Origin: Methylobacterium aquaticum
GTDB lineage: Bacteria; Pseudomonadota; Alphaproteobacteria; Rhizobiales; Beijerinckiaceae
Assembly (NCBI RefSeq): GCF_016804325.1
Contig: NZ_CP043627.1
Location: forward strand, 4,585,001 to 4,649,000
Direction: 5' to 3'
Length of the DNA: 64,000 bases
The notes under the pieces are model-generated. The model saw only the letters and a list, made by a program, of their open reading frames with translations. It did not search any database and was not told the DNA's origin. A program made the translations under genes and the position numbers. Shown here in pieces: positions 17,435-30,333 of the stretch; the stretch's first letter is position 1, and each line of letters opens with the position of its first letter.

Positions 17435-19156
17435 GTGCGGCGCAACGGATATCGATTGGGGACCGCGGCCGTGCTCGCCAAGTTCAAGATTCTGCACAAG
17501 CTCACTGCCGCCGTCATGCTGATCGCCGCCCTGGTCGGCGGCTGCGTCTGGTACGCGCAGGAGCGCATGACGGCGATCGACGACGCCTACAGCGTGTTCC
17601 TGGTGCGCGAGGCACGGGCGACGGCGAGCGCCAGCCGCCTGAACCGCGCCCTCTACACCCTGACCTCCGCCACGTTCCGCATCATCGCCGAGACCGACCA
17701 GGCGCAGATGCATCGTGCCGGTGCCGAATTCGACGAGGCCCTCGCCCTCCTCAAGCCGACCGTCGCGGCCCTGCGCGAGCAGGCGCCGACCTTCGCGGCA
17801 CGCATCGACGCGCTCGCCCACGGTCTCGACGACCTCACCAGCAAGCTGAAGGCGGTGCGCGACCTCGGCATCACCCATCGCAATGCCGACGCTTTGGACC
17901 TGGTCCGGCGCAGCGTCGATCCCGTCCTGGGCGGACAGCGCGACGAAACCCGGAAACTCGCCGACGACATCCAGGACTACGTCACCAGGGCCTCCGACAG
18001 GCTGACCGACGAGACCAACGCCACCCGCATGCGCCTGATGGCCGTCAGCGGGTTCGGCCTGGCCCTGGGCCTCGTGGCGGTCGCACTGGTCTCCGTCTTC
18101 GGCGTCACCCGTCCGATCGGTCGGCTGGTGCGCATTCTGGACCGCATGGCCCACGGCGAGATCGACGCCGACATTCCCGAGGCCCGCCGGGGCGACGAGA
18201 TCGGCGCCATCGGCCGGGCGGTCGAGGGCATCAAGGCGATGGTGGCCGAGAAGGCCGCCGAGCAAGCCGAGATCAAGCGGATCGCCGACGCCGCGGCGGC
18301 CGAGGCGCGCCGGCGCGCCATGATGGACCTCGCCGACGGGTTCGAGCGGACGGTCGGCGGCATCGTCGGCATCGTCTCGACCTCGGCCACCGAGTTGCAG
18401 GCGACCGCCGGGCAGATGACCGGGACCGCGACCGAGACGGCGAGCCAGTCCGCCGCGGTCGCCGCCGCCGCCGAGGAGGCGGCCTCCAATGTCGGCACCG
18501 TCGCGGCGGCGGCCGAGGAGCTGGGCGCCTCGGTGCAGGAGATCGGCCGCCAGGTCGATGGCTCGGCCGGCCTCGCCCGCCAGGCGGTGGCGGAGGCCGA
18601 CCGGACCGGCGCCCAGGTGCGCGAACTCAGCCACATCGTCGGCCGGATCGGCGACATCGCCGGCCTGATCTCGTCGATCGCCGCGCAGACCAACCTGCTC
18701 GCGCTCAACGCCACGATCGAGGCGGCCCGGGCCGGAGAGGCGGGGCGCGGCTTCGCGGTGGTCGCGGCGGAAGTGAAGGAACTCGCCGCCCAGACCGCCA
18801 GGGCGACGGAGGAGATCGGCCAGCAGATCACCGCCGTGCAGAGCGCGACCGGCGAGACGGTCTCGGCGATCACCGCCATCACCGCCCGGATCCGCGAGAT
18901 CGACACCGTCACCGTGGCCATCGCGGCGGCGGTCGAGGAGCAGGGCGTCGCCACCCAGGAGATCGTCCGCAACGTCTCCCAGGCCGCGACCGGCACCGGC
19001 GAGGTGACCGGCAACATCGCGGGCGTCGCCGGCGCCGCGGAGGAAACGGGCGCCGCCGCGACCCAGGTCCTCGCCTCGGCCACCGAATTGTCGCGCCAGT
19101 CCGAGCATCTCGGCGCCGAGGTGGCGCGCTTCCTCGCCACCGTGCGGGCGGCCTGA
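17435..19156 (+). CDS. Methyl-accepting chemotaxis protein
   Basis: 573 residues from GTG 17435; GTG 17471 (LAKFKIL) is an equally possible start. There is a first membrane segment near residues 20-40, a periplasmic four-helix-type sensor region (about 41-200), a second membrane segment ([21 protein letters not shown]), HAMP ([20 protein letters not shown]), and a signalling domain with the conserved tip [20 protein letters not shown] (about residues 419-438). It senses an unknown ligand and controls CheA. No che genes are adjacent, so it is an orphan receptor acting on a distant cluster. No C-terminal pentapeptide for CheR binding was seen. Confidence 0.9.
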   Translation: MRRNGYRLGTAAVLAKFKILHKLTAAVMLIAALVGGCVWYAQERMTAIDDAYSVFLVREARATASASRLNRALYTLTSATFRIIAETDQAQMHRAGAEFDEALALLKPTVAALREQAPTFAARIDALAHGLDDLTSKLKAVRDLGITHRNADALDLVRRSVDPVLGGQRDETRKLADDIQDYVTRASDRLTDETNATRMRLMAVSGFGLALGLVAVALVSVFGVTRPIGRLVRILDRMAHGEIDADIPEARRGDEIGAIGRAVEGIKAMVAEKAAEQAEIKRIADAAAAEARRRAMMDLADGFERTVGGIVGIVSTSATELQATAGQMTGTATETASQSAAVAAAAEEAASNVGTVAAAAEELGASVQEIGRQVDGSAGLARQAVAEADRTGAQVRELSHIVGRIGDIAGLISSIAAQTNLLALNATIEAARAGEAGRGFAVVAAEVKELAAQTARATEEIGQQITAVQSATGETVSAITAITARIREIDTVTVAIAAAVEEQGVATQEIVRNVSQAATGTGEVTGNIAGVAGAAEETGAAATQVLASATELSRQSEHLGAEVARFLATVRAA

Positions 19157-19255
19157 CGCGTCGCGGGCGCCATGATCGCCTCCGCGATTCGGGCGCAAGA
19201 AGCGGGATGAAACCTCTGCTCCGGACGCCGTAGGGCTGGTCCCGGAGGTGACCCG

Positions 19256-19981
19256 ATGACCGCTTTCCACTGTATCGCGATCGAGACCGAGACGGCCGCC
19301 CGGTTCCGGGCGACCGGTCTGGACGACCGCGGCAATCCGCTCCGGCGGATCATAGCGATGCCGGGCGGCGGCTACCCGTGCCGGCACTGCCTGCGCCTCG
19401 CCCGGCCGGGCGAGGCCATGCTCCTCGGGTCCTACGACCTGCCGAAGCCGCTCGGGATCTACTGGACGCCGAGCCCGATCTTACTGCACGAGGCGGAATG
19501 TCCGCGCTCCGACGCGGCCGACGAGATCGCCCCGATCGTGCGGGCGAATCCCCTCGTCTCGGTCCGGGCCTATGACGGCGAGCACCAATGCCTCTACGAC
19601 CTCGGCCATGTCTGTGCCGGGGCGGAGATCGACGCTTCCCTCGCCCGCGCGCTCGACGATCCCCGTACGGCCTTCGTGAACATCCACACGGCGCGGCCGG
19701 GATGCCTGCTGGTGCGGGTCGAGCGGGGGAGGGGCGGGCAGAGGCTTGTCGAGGATGAGAGCGGTTTGCGGCTGATCTCGACAGATCCCGAACCCGTCGC
19801 GTCATTCCGGGCTCCGCGTGCGCGGCCCCGGACTGGCGCGGTGGGTATCGAGACCGTCGCTTCCCTCGACCGGGCTCCGACGTCCCTCACCAGGCCAGGC
19901 ACGCCGCGCCGGCCGCGACGGCGAGGCACGAGGCGACCCGGCGCGGACTCAAGCTCTCCCCGAGGAAGACCCGTCCTATGA
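19256..19981 (+). CDS. DUF1203 protein with an abnormal 80-residue C-terminal tail
   Basis: Residues 1-158 match DUF1203: a PCRHCLRLARPGE segment, a LGIYWTPSPILLHEAEC block, RAYD and the closing NIHTARPGCLLVRVERG. The family normally ends about there. Here the frame continues to 241 residues through arginine/proline-rich sequence that includes a short family B repeat (19801-19832), then overlaps the 3' end of the convergent EamA gene by 95 bases. GGAGG precedes the ATG at 19256. A base gained or lost in the GGGGGAGGGG run near 19727 would give a stop within about 16 codons, so an indel is possible. Function unknown. Confidence 0.75.
   Translation: MTAFHCIAIETETAARFRATGLDDRGNPLRRIIAMPGGGYPCRHCLRLARPGEAMLLGSYDLPKPLGIYWTPSPILLHEAECPRSDAADEIAPIVRANPLVSVRAYDGEHQCLYDLGHVCAGAEIDASLARALDDPRTAFVNIHTARPGCLLVRVERGRGGQRLVEDESGLRLISTDPEPVASFRAPRARPRTGAVGIETVASLDRAPTSLTRPGTPRRPRRRGTRRPGADSSSPRGRPVL
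19801..19832. repeat. Short family B repeat inside the DUF1203 tail
   Basis: GTCATTCCGGGCTCCG, a spacer, then GCGGCCCCGGA. This matches the inner 3' arm of the full family B repeats (for example 43309-43338) plus the outer GTCATTCC. It is the short form, also seen at 55236-55272. Confidence 0.6.
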
Positions 19982-20714
19982 GCGCCGCATAGACTACGCT
20001 GGTCTCGCGCAGGGCCGAGACCGTCCCCATCGCGTCGAACTGCATCGCCCAGATGACGATGCCGTAGGCGAGGATCGAGACGAGTCCGCCGCCGAGCGCC
20101 ATCGCCGTCTGCCGGGCGCTGTAGGACGGCGTCGTTCTGCGCAAGCCGAGGTAGAGCGGCGGCATGGTCAGGCTCCAGAGCAGGAACATCCAAGCCGCGT
20201 AGGACAGGCTGTTGCCCGACAGGCGCACGCCGATCCCGTCGACGACGGTGTAGGCCCCGATGAGGAGGCCGGTGAGACAGGCGGCGGGAAGGAAATCCGC
20301 CCGCAGCCGCCCGCCCTGGAGGGCGAGGGACAGGATGCCGCCAGAGACCAGCGCGACGCCCAGGACGGCAAGCAGCGTGAGCGATTCGTGCGCGAACAGA
20401 GCCGCCCCGAGCGCGACGAGGACGGGGGAGGAGCCGCGGGAGATCGGGTAGGTCTGGCCGAGGTCGCCGGAGCGGTAGGTCCGCACGAGGGACAGGTTGT
20501 AGCCGGCATGGATCGCCGCCGAGGCGACGAGATAGGGCCAGCTCGCCGGCCCCGGCCAGGGCAGGAACACCACCGCCACCGCCGAGGCACACGCGACGGC
20601 GATCATCATCAGCGTCATCGACCACAGCCGGTCGCTGCCGCCGCGCAGGACCGCGTTCCAGCCGGCATGCAGGATGGCGGCGCAGACGACGCCGACCAGG
20701 ACGGTCGGGGTCAT
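19887..20714 (-). CDS. EamA/DMT-family transporter
   Basis: 275 residues with about ten hydrophobic segments in two EamA repeats. The first repeat has YPISRGSSPVLVALGAALFAHESLT and the second VSALRETSVVYAALIGRVFLGESLS, both with the family's (S/R)-x-(S/T)-P/V...GE pattern before a helix. Such proteins export amino acids, nucleosides or other small metabolites across the inner membrane. I chose the ATG at 20714; an upstream in-frame ATG at 20801 would add 29 charged residues. It diverges from a LysR regulator at 20840, which probably controls it. The substrate is unknown. Confidence 0.87.
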   Translation of the reverse strand: MTPTVLVGVVCAAILHAGWNAVLRGGSDRLWSMTLMMIAVACASAVAVVFLPWPGPASWPYLVASAAIHAGYNLSLVRTYRSGDLGQTYPISRGSSPVLVALGAALFAHESLTLLAVLGVALVSGGILSLALQGGRLRADFLPAACLTGLLIGAYTVVDGIGVRLSGNSLSYAAWMFLLWSLTMPPLYLGLRRTTPSYSARQTAMALGGGLVSILAYGIVIWAMQFDAMGTVSALRETSVVYAALIGRVFLGESLSPRRVASCLAVAAGAACLAW

Positions 20715-20839
20715 GCGGCGGGCCCTCGATCCATCGTCGGCGATCCGTCGGTCGTGGTGTTCATGAGCCCGGAGCATGCCGCCCTCGCCGCGCGCCGACA
20801 AACGCCTTATGGTGGCTTTCGCGTGAGGAAACCTGACAC

Positions 20840-21718
20840 GTGCATCGCCGCCTGCCGCCGCTCAACGCCCTGAAGGCCTTCGAGGCGGCCGGCCGCCACG
20901 GCAGCTTCACCCTGGCGGCGGAGGAGCTGCGGGTGACCCACGGCGCGGTCAGCCGGCACGTGCAGGCCCTCGAAGCCTGGCTCGGCGTGCCTTTGTTCGT
21001 GCGCCACAACCGGCGGGTCGTGCTGACGGAAGCCGGACGGAGCTACCTCGCCGAAATCGGCGCGGCCCTCGACCGCGTGGCGCTCGCGACCGCGCGGCAG
21101 CTTGAGCGCGGCCAGGCCCGAATTCTTCACGTGAACACGCTGGCGACCTTCACCTTGCGCTGGCTGATCCCGCGGCTGCACGCCTTCCAGCGCGCCCATC
21201 CGGCCATCGAGGTCCGGCTGACGACCTCCACCGTGCCGCTCGCCGAACTGGCCGGGCCCTACGACGTCGCGATCCGCGGCGGCCCCGATTCTCGGCCGGG
21301 CCATGTCGGGCAGGAATTCCTCACCGAGGAGCGGATCCCGGTCTGCAGCCCGGCCCTGCTGGAGCGGCTGCCGCTCGACAATCCGTCACAGCTCGCACGC
21401 CACACGCTCCTGCACGCGGCGACCCTGCCGGGAATCTGGCCGCACTGGCTGGCGGCGGCCGGAGTGCCGGACCTGGAGCCGCAGGCTTCGATCACGCTGG
21501 AGCATGTCTACCTGACCTTGCAGGCGGCGCTCGACGGATTGGGCGTCGCGATGGGCCCGACGCGGCTCGTCGCCGACGACGTGGCGGCGGGTCGGCTGAT
21601 GCTGCCCTTCGCGGGGCCGGCATTGCCGGCGCGCAGCTACTACACCTACGTACCGGAGGCCCGCCGGGACGATCCCGTGGTGCGGGCCTTCTGCGAGTGG
21701 TTGGCGACGACGGCGTGA
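20840..21718 (+). CDS. LysR-family transcriptional regulator (GcvA-like)
   Basis: 292 residues from a GTG with AGGAAA upstream. The N-terminal winged helix-turn-helix is in the GcvA/AmpR style (PPLNALKAFEAAGRHGSFTLAAEELRVTHGAVSRHVQALEAWLG begins near residue 5). The effector domain (residues 90-292) has VNTLATFTLRWLIPRL and the YDVAIRGG signature typical of GcvA relatives. LysR proteins bind the shared intergenic region and often control the divergent gene, so the EamA exporter, 125 bases away, is the likely target. That target is inference. Confidence 0.9.
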   Translation: MHRRLPPLNALKAFEAAGRHGSFTLAAEELRVTHGAVSRHVQALEAWLGVPLFVRHNRRVVLTEAGRSYLAEIGAALDRVALATARQLERGQARILHVNTLATFTLRWLIPRLHAFQRAHPAIEVRLTTSTVPLAELAGPYDVAIRGGPDSRPGHVGQEFLTEERIPVCSPALLERLPLDNPSQLARHTLLHAATLPGIWPHWLAAAGVPDLEPQASITLEHVYLTLQAALDGLGVAMGPTRLVADDVAAGRLMLPFAGPALPARSYYTYVPEARRDDPVVRAFCEWLATTA

Positions 21719-21758
21719 GAGACCGTTCGACTTTCTCGACAGTCTTGACACCCTCCGG

Positions 21759-21896
21759 GTCATTCCGGGGCCGCGAAAGCGGAGCCCGGAATCCAGAACC
21801 GCGGATTGTCCAGGATGATGCGGAACGCTGTCGGCTTTGTCTGGAAAGGTGAGCGGTTATGGATCCCGGGTTCCGCTTTCGCGGCCCTAGGATGAC
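21759..21896. repeat. Composite palindromic repeat, family B (copy 2)
   Basis: Outer arms GTCATTCCGGGGCCGCGAAA and TTTCGCGGCCCTAGGATGAC, with inner arms GGAATCCAGAACCGC and GCGGTTATGGATCC. It has the same size and order as the copies at 27, 27911 and 43203. It lies between the LysR gene and the PAS sensor kinase, which converge on it. Confidence 0.85.
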
Positions 21897-21961
21897 ATCG
21901 AGGGTGTCAATTCGGTTTGATCACGCGAATAGGCTCCAGGAGTCGCGAAGCGGCGCGAGCC

Positions 21962-24310
<2,349 letters not shown>

Positions 24311-24509
24311 ACCGAAACCCCCAACGGAACAAAAAGACAGATGCCGCGGAGGTTCCCGGCAGGCCCCCGAATCGAGCCTCAATCTGGCATTTCCACAAGC
24401 ATTTTGTCCAGCGCCTCGCGCCTTGGAAATGAAGTGTTAACCAGTGATCGGATCGCGCGAGGAATCCGGCTCCGGCGCGATTTTTCTCATGTCTGCAAGG
24501 GGTTATGCA

Positions 24510-27167
24510 TTATTTCGCGGCGGCGAGCGACCGCCCGGCGATGTCGCTGACGTCGGGGGAGAGGCCGGGGGTCTCGACGACCCGCCGCAGGGCGGATTCG
24601 GCCCGCCGGCGGCGCCCGCCCTCGACCATACGCCAAGTATTGAAGGCAGTTAGCAGGCGCGCCGCGACTTGCGGATTTTTTCCGTCGAGGGCCAGGACCA
24701 CCTCCGCGGTGAGGTCGTAGCCTGCCCCGTCCGGGCGGTGGAACTGCGTCGGATTGTTGAGGCTGAAGCTGGCGACCAGCGAGCGGACCCGGTTCGGGTT
24801 GCCGAGCGAGAAGGCCGGATGGCGCATCAGCCCGCGGACCCGCTCCAGCGTCCCGTCCTCCGGAATCATCGCCTGGAGGGCGAACCACTTGTCGAGCACC
24901 AGGGGCTCGTGGCGATAGGTGTCGGCAAAGCGCGCGAGCGCCGCCTCCCGGGCCTCGCCCGGCACCAGGCTCAGGGTGGCGAGCGCCGCCAGCCGGTCGG
25001 TCATGGTCGCCGCCGTCTCGAGCTGGGCCAGCGCCAGGGCGGTGCCGGCCTGCGGATCGGCCGCCGCGACGAGGTCGAGGGCGGCGTTGCGCAGCGCGCG
25101 GCGCCCGGCGCTGGCGGCGTCGGGGCTGAAGGGAGCGCCCGCCGGCGCGGCCAGCGCCTCGCGCAAGGACAGGAGCCGGGGGCCGAGGTCGCGGCCGAGC
25201 TGCATCCGCAGGCTCTGGCGCGCGCGCCAGATCGCGTCGGGATCGACCTCGGATCGCAGCGTCTGCGCCACCTCCTGCTCACCCGGCAGGGTCAGGACCA
25301 GGGCGGCGAAGGCGGGGTCGGCCAGGGCCTCGCCGTCGAGGAAGGTCGCGAGGGCCGAGCTCAGGCCCGCAGCCTCCGGCCCGGCCTCGGCTTCGAGCGG
25401 CGCGTCGGCTGTTGCGCGATCGACCAGCACCTCCATGGCGAGGCTCTGGGCCGCCTGCCAGCGGTTGAAGGCGTCGCCGTCATGGGCGAGCAGGGTCAGG
25501 CGCTCGTCGCGGGTGAGCGCGTGCTCGACCTTCACCGGCGCCGAGAAGCCGCGAAACAGCGACGGCACCGGCGCCGCCGCGACCTCGTGGAAGACCAGCG
25601 TATCCTCCGCCGTCTCGAGCACGAACACGCCGTCCCGCACCCGCTCGCTCGTCGCCGCGACCGGCCCGCCCTCGCGGGCGACGAGGCCGAGCACGACCGG
25701 GATCACCAGGGGCTGCGGCGCGGAGCCGGCCGTCGCCTCGGTGGCGACGACCGGCAGGCTCTGGCGGAAGGCGAGGGTATAGGTCCGGGCGGCCGGGTCG
25801 TAGGTGCCCGACACCGCGACGGTCGGGGTGCCGGCCTGCTCGTACCAGCGGGAAAACGCCGCGAGGTCGCGACCGCTCTCGGCGGCGAAGGCGGCCAGGA
25901 AATCCTCCACCGTGGCGGCGGTGCCGTCGCAGGTGGCAAAGTACCGGTCCATGCCGCGCCGGAAGGTCTCGGGGCCGAGCAGGGTGCGCAGCATCCGGAC
26001 GATCTCGGCGCCCTTCTCGTAGACCGTCGCGGTGTAGAAGTTGTTGATCTCGCGATAGGCCTGCGGCCGCACCGGGTGGGCGAGCGGTCCGGCATCCTCC
26101 GGGAACTGGCGGGCGCGCAGCGTCCTCACCTCGGCGATGCGGTGGACCGGGCGCGAGCGCTCGTCGGACGAGAATTCCTGATCGCGAAAGACCGTCAGGC
26201 CCTCCTTGAGGCAAAGCTGGAACCAGTCGCGGCAGGTCACCCGGTTGCCGGACCAGTTGTGGAAGTACTCGTGGGCGATGATGGCCTCGATGTTGGCGTA
26301 GTCCGCGTCGGTCGCGGTATCGGGGCTCGCCAGCACGTACTTGTCGTTGAAGATGTTGAGGCCCTTGTTCTCCATCGCCCCCATGTTGAAGTCGGAGACG
26401 GCGACGACGTTGAAGACGTCGAGGTCGTAGGCGCGGCCGAAGGTGCGCTCGTCCCAGAGCATCGAGCGGGCGACCGCGTCGAGGGCGAAGTCGGCGCGGT
26501 CCTCCTTGCCGGGCTCGACGTAGACGGCGATCTCGACCTCGCGCCCCTCCATGGTGGTGAAGCGCGACGCCACCCGGCCGAGACGGCCGCCGACGAGGGC
26601 GAAGAGGTAGGCGGGCTTCGGATGGGGGTCGTGCCAGACCGCGTAATGGCGGGTCAGGCCGACCTCGCCCTGCTCGACCGGGTTGCCGTTGCCGAGCAGC
26701 ACCGGGGTGTCGGCCCGCTCGCCCTCGATCCGGGTGGTGTAGACCGCCATCACGTCCGGCCGGTCGAGGAAATAGGTGATGCGCCGGAAGCCGTCCGCCT
26801 CGCACTGGGTGCAGTAGACGCCGTTCGAGCGGTAGAGCCCCATCAGCTTGGTGTTGGCGCTCGGGTTCACCTGCGTCGCGATCTCGAGCACGAAGGGCCG
26901 CTGCGGCGGCTGGTGCAGGGTCAGCGAGCGGGGCGTTACGTCGATGGCGCCGGGGCCGGTCGGCTGCCCGTCGAGCGCGATGGCGAGCAAGGTCAGTTCG
27001 TCGCCGTCGAGAACGAGAGGCGCGCCCGGCTCGCCGGCGGGGTTCGGCCGCAGCGCGAGGGTTGCGGTGACCCGGGTCTCGGTCGGGTGCAGGCGCAGGT
27101 CGAGGTCGACGCGGTCGATCAGGTAGTCGCTCGGACGGTAATCGGCGAGGCGCGTGATCGGCTGCAT
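24510..27167 (-). CDS. pepN: Aminopeptidase N (M1 metallopeptidase)
   Basis: 885 residues, the normal proteobacterial PepN size. The N-terminal beta domain is followed by the exopeptidase motif GAMENKGLN (about residues 257-265) and the zinc site [10 protein letters not shown] (about 299-308), with the third ligand Glu in [13 protein letters not shown]. The C-terminal DUF3458 helical domains complete the protein ([39 protein letters not shown]). It removes N-terminal residues from cytosolic peptides. The ATG at 27167 ([17 protein letters not shown]) is the usual PepN start. It lies 199 bases upstream of the sensor kinase on the same strand and diverges from gloA. Confidence 0.96.
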   Translation of the reverse strand: MQPITRLADYRPSDYLIDRVDLDLRLHPTETRVTATLALRPNPAGEPGAPLVLDGDELTLLAIALDGQPTGPGAIDVTPRSLTLHQPPQRPFVLEIATQVNPSANTKLMGLYRSNGVYCTQCEADGFRRITYFLDRPDVMAVYTTRIEGERADTPVLLGNGNPVEQGEVGLTRHYAVWHDPHPKPAYLFALVGGRLGRVASRFTTMEGREVEIAVYVEPGKEDRADFALDAVARSMLWDERTFGRAYDLDVFNVVAVSDFNMGAMENKGLNIFNDKYVLASPDTATDADYANIEAIIAHEYFHNWSGNRVTCRDWFQLCLKEGLTVFRDQEFSSDERSRPVHRIAEVRTLRARQFPEDAGPLAHPVRPQAYREINNFYTATVYEKGAEIVRMLRTLLGPETFRRGMDRYFATCDGTAATVEDFLAAFAAESGRDLAAFSRWYEQAGTPTVAVSGTYDPAARTYTLAFRQSLPVVATEATAGSAPQPLVIPVVLGLVAREGGPVAATSERVRDGVFVLETAEDTLVFHEVAAAPVPSLFRGFSAPVKVEHALTRDERLTLLAHDGDAFNRWQAAQSLAMEVLVDRATADAPLEAEAGPEAAGLSSALATFLDGEALADPAFAALVLTLPGEQEVAQTLRSEVDPDAIWRARQSLRMQLGRDLGPRLLSLREALAAPAGAPFSPDAASAGRRALRNAALDLVAAADPQAGTALALAQLETAATMTDRLAALATLSLVPGEAREAALARFADTYRHEPLVLDKWFALQAMIPEDGTLERVRGLMRHPAFSLGNPNRVRSLVASFSLNNPTQFHRPDGAGYDLTAEVVLALDGKNPQVAARLLTAFNTWRMVEGGRRRRAESALRRVVETPGLSPDVSDIAGRSLAAAK

Positions 27168-27385
27168 GGCGGGGTCCTCGGCGGTCTCGCGGGGCGCGGG
27201 GGAAGACACGAGCCTTTGCACCGGCACCGGCCGCAGCGCAACGCGGGATCGATGCGGAGATCCCGGCCCGTCCGCCTTCCCGCACGTCCTTCCGGCCCTC
27301 CCCACCGGCGGCCGGCCGCCCTAGCTACGACGCCGGATCCGGCGCCCGGAACGGGCGTCCCGACACGGAAGGAATGGGAAGCGCC

Positions 27386-27826
27386 ATGGAATACCTGCAC
27401 ACGATGGTCCGCGTCGCCGATCTGGACAAGGCGCTCGACTTCTACTGCAACAAGTTCGGCCTCCAGGAGGTGCGCCGCACCGAGAGCGAGAAGGGCCGCT
27501 TCACCCTGGTCTTCCTCGCCGCCCCGGGCGATGCCGCGCGGGCCAAGGAGAGCAAGTCGCCGCTGCTCGAACTGACCTACAACTGGGATCCGGAGGAGTA
27601 TACCGGCGGGCGCAACTTCGGCCATCTCGCCTATCAGGTCGACGACATCTACGCGACCTGCCAGAAGCTCCAGGATGCCGGCGTCACCATCAACCGCCCG
27701 CCGCGGGACGGCCACATGGCCTTCGTGCGCTCGCCCGACGGCATCTCGATCGAGATCCTGCAGAAGGGTGGGGCCAAGCCGCCGCAGGAGCCCTGGGCCT
27801 CGATGCAGAATACCGGCAGCTGGTAG
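27386..27826 (+). CDS. gloA: Lactoylglutathione lyase (glyoxalase I)
   Basis: 146 residues of the vicinal-oxygen-chelate fold in two halves. The metal ligands can be placed at His in [10 protein letters not shown] (residue 5), Glu in [10 protein letters not shown], His in FGHLAYQV and Glu in ISIEILQKG, which is the glyoxalase I set. It converts the hemithioacetal of methylglyoxal and glutathione to S-lactoylglutathione, which GloB (49984-50763 in this window) then hydrolyses. The C terminus is about 15 residues longer than in minimal enzymes. The start ATG 27386 was chosen over an in-frame ATG at 27374, which adds four residues. Confidence 0.93.
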   Translation: MEYLHTMVRVADLDKALDFYCNKFGLQEVRRTESEKGRFTLVFLAAPGDAARAKESKSPLLELTYNWDPEEYTGGRNFGHLAYQVDDIYATCQKLQDAGVTINRPPRDGHMAFVRSPDGISIEILQKGGAKPPQEPWASMQNTGSW

Positions 27827-27910
27827 GGGCCGGCGGGCGGGTCGCACGCGGTCCGTCCCGCGACCAGGGACCCGTCGACATAGGACGAAGACGACACCAA
27901 CACCCGCCGG

Positions 27911-28048
27911 GTCATTCCGGGGCCGCGCGAGCGGAGCCCGGAATCCAGACCCTCTGATGGTTCAGGATCGAGCGGACAGCGTGCCGTTCGATTCGTCAGC
28001 ACCTGCGGATCTGGATCCCGGGCTCCGCTTTCGCGGCCCCGGGATGAC
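27911..28048. repeat. Composite palindromic repeat, family B (copy 3)
   Basis: It begins GTCATTCCGGGGCCGCG and ends GCGGCCCCGGGATGAC; inner arms GGAATCCAGA and TCTGGATCCCGG. It lies between gloA and a small minus-strand gene, both of which end towards it. Confidence 0.85.
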
Positions 28049-28088
28049 GCGGAGGGTGTGGGATCCATCGGTTGGATCGCGCCGGGTC

Positions 28089-28259
28089 TCAGGCCCCGGC
28101 GGCGGGGGTGATGCCGAGTTCGGCCAGCTTGGCGTGGATCGCCGTCACCGGGCGCTTGAGCTTCAGGCTCATCACCGAGGGCGAGACGCCCTCCTGCGCC
28201 ATGGCCTTGAGCTGCTGCACGGTCTCGAGCGTCCAGCCCGCCTCGATGTTCTCGCTCAT
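28089..28259 (-). CDS. Small helical protein, possible HTH fold
   Basis: 56 residues with an ATG at 28259 (MSENIEAGW). The sequence WTLETVQQLKAMAQEGVSPSVMSLKLKRP then VTAIHAKLAELGI has the spacing of a helix-turn-helix: a long helix, a GVSPSVMSL turn and a recognition-like helix. It resembles the small GcrA-like or SANT-like proteins common in alphaproteobacteria, but the match is by eye only. The frame is open far upstream, but the other residues are not protein-like. It sits 150 bases from the 5' end of the RNase P RNA, on the opposite strand. Confidence 0.6.
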   Translation of the reverse strand: MSENIEAGWTLETVQQLKAMAQEGVSPSVMSLKLKRPVTAIHAKLAELGITPAAGA

Positions 28260-28372
28260 CAGGGTCGCCTCCGTTCTCGCGGCCGCATCGGGGCGGCCTT
28301 GAGACCGGCAGGTAGGGAGTCCCGACGGCGCGGCAACCCGCCCCGTGCGCGCCTCGCGGGTCCGCCCCGCCT

Positions 28373-28401
28373 TGACGCGGGCGCTCCCGCATCGCACATC
28401 G
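28373..28401 (+). promoter_or_regulatory. Possible promoter of the RNase P RNA gene
   Basis: TTGACG at 28373-28378 is a good -35 box. A weak -10 (CACATC, 28395-28400) follows at about a 16-base spacing. Transcription would then begin close to 28408, which agrees with the start of the RNA at 28410. Confidence 0.4.
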
Positions 28402-28409
28402 GCGCCATC

Positions 28410-28839
<430 letters not shown>

Positions 28840-29271
28840 ATACCCAATTCGAAAAAAAGTCCCTCCCGGGGCCGCCCCAGCTGAAATCCAGCCGGGGCGA
28901 GGCATCGCCGAGGTAGAACCGGCGCCCGCCGGCAATCAGCCGGGCGGATCTCGACTTTCCGGTGCGGCGCGCCGCCGTCACAAGCCTTCGTTAACCTTGC
29001 TGGTCTCTGATGCGGTCGGAGCGGGTGCTGCCCGCCGCGTGTGTCCTCGCGTTGACGACCCCAGAGGCCCATGATACCCCGAGCCACCCCGTCCACGGCG
29101 ATTCCAGCATCGGCGGCCTCACCCCGCGACAGCGGGCATGGTGGTCGCGCGGCGGTGCCTCGCCTGGGCAAAGCGGCGCCCTGGCGCCGATCCCGGCCGG
29201 CCTCGGCCCGGCTCGTGCGGACAGCGGAGCACCATGATTCGTCACGCCTCAGGGCGCGCCCGGCGCGCGGG
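28840..29271. other. Intergenic region between rnpB and rsmH, no mraZ seen
   Basis: This is where mraZ might be expected ahead of rsmH. Neither strand shows an MraZ-like protein; the open frames are proline/arginine-rich and lack ribosome sites. It should contain the promoter of the cell-wall gene run. Confidence 0.5.
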
Positions 29272-30333
29272 ATGGGCTTTTCCGTCGGTCGCCGCCGCGG
29301 CGGAGCGCCGGTCGTGACCGAGGCCGCTCCCCACATCCCGGTCCTGCTCGCCGAGGTCCTGGGCGCCCTGCGCGTCTCCGACAGCCCGGCCTCGGTGATC
29401 GACGGCACCTTCGGCGCCGGCGGCTACACCAAGGCGATCCTGGCGGCCGATCCGCGGACCCGCGTGCTCGCCATCGACCGCGACCCCACCGCCATCGCCG
29501 CCGGCCAGGCCCTGGTCGAGGCGGAAGGCGGGCGCCTGACCCTGGTCCAGGGCCGCTTCGGCGACCTCGACGCGATCGCGCGCGACCACGGCTTCGCGGA
29601 GGCCGACGGCGTCGTGCTCGATATCGGCGTCTCGTCGATGCAGCTCGACCAGGCCGAGCGCGGCTTCTCGTTCCGGTTCGACGGTCCCCTCGACATGCGG
29701 ATGGAGCGGGCGGGCGAGAGCGCGGCCGACCTCGTCAACGACGCCTCCGAGGCGGCGCTCGCCGACGTGATCTATCATTACGGCGAGGAGCGCCGGGCCC
29801 GCGCCGTCGCCCGCGCCTTGATCGAGGCCCGCCGGCGCGGCCGCATCGAGACCACGGCGGCGCTCGCCGATATCGTCGCCGGGGTGGTGCGGGCTGAGCC
29901 CGGCAGCGGCATCCATCCGGCGACCCGGACCTTCCAGGCCCTGCGCATCGCGGTGAACGACGAGCTCGGCGAGCTGCAGCGGGCGCTGCACGCCGCCGAG
30001 CGGATCCTGCGGCCGGGCGGGCGGCTCGCGGTGGTCACCTTCCACTCGCTGGAGGACCGCATCGTGAAGCAGTTCTTCTCGGCCCGCAGCGGCCGGGCGG
30101 TCGCGGCCTCGCGCCACCTGCCGATGGCCTCGCAGCCGACGCCGCGCAGCTTCACCCTCGCCACCAAGGGCCCGGTCGCCGCCGGCGAGGCCGAGTGCAG
30201 GGCCAATCCCCGCTCGCGCTCGGCCAAGCTCCGGGCCGGCGAGCGCACCGACGCGCCGGCGCCCCCGCCGCTGACGGCCCTCGAAGCCCTGGCCTCCCTG
30301 CCCGAGACCCAGACCCGGGGAGGGCGCCGGTGA
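29272..30333 (+). CDS. rsmH: 16S rRNA (cytosine1402-N4)-methyltransferase RsmH
   Basis: 353 residues from ATG 29272, or 339 from GTG 29314 ([13 protein letters not shown]); the second start matches the usual N terminus better. The SAM-binding motif is [35 protein letters not shown] and [21 protein letters not shown] are RsmH hallmarks. It methylates N4 of C1402 in 16S rRNA. It heads the division and cell-wall gene run, and its stop overlaps ftsL (GTGA). Upstream is rnpB, and no mraZ gene was seen. Confidence 0.95.
   Translation: MGFSVGRRRGGAPVVTEAAPHIPVLLAEVLGALRVSDSPASVIDGTFGAGGYTKAILAADPRTRVLAIDRDPTAIAAGQALVEAEGGRLTLVQGRFGDLDAIARDHGFAEADGVVLDIGVSSMQLDQAERGFSFRFDGPLDMRMERAGESAADLVNDASEAALADVIYHYGEERRARAVARALIEARRRGRIETTAALADIVAGVVRAEPGSGIHPATRTFQALRIAVNDELGELQRALHAAERILRPGGRLAVVTFHSLEDRIVKQFFSARSGRAVAASRHLPMASQPTPRSFTLATKGPVAAGEAECRANPRSRSAKLRAGERTDAPAPPPLTALEALASLPETQTRGGRR

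Noticed and set aside
24669..27575. 968-codon plus-strand frame opposite pepN
   Set aside because: Pure antisense shadow of PepN; no motif, no ribosome site.
29010..29237. Possible mraZ upstream of rsmH
   Set aside because: The open frame is proline/glycine-rich and lacks the MraZ AbrB-type motifs; no good start site.
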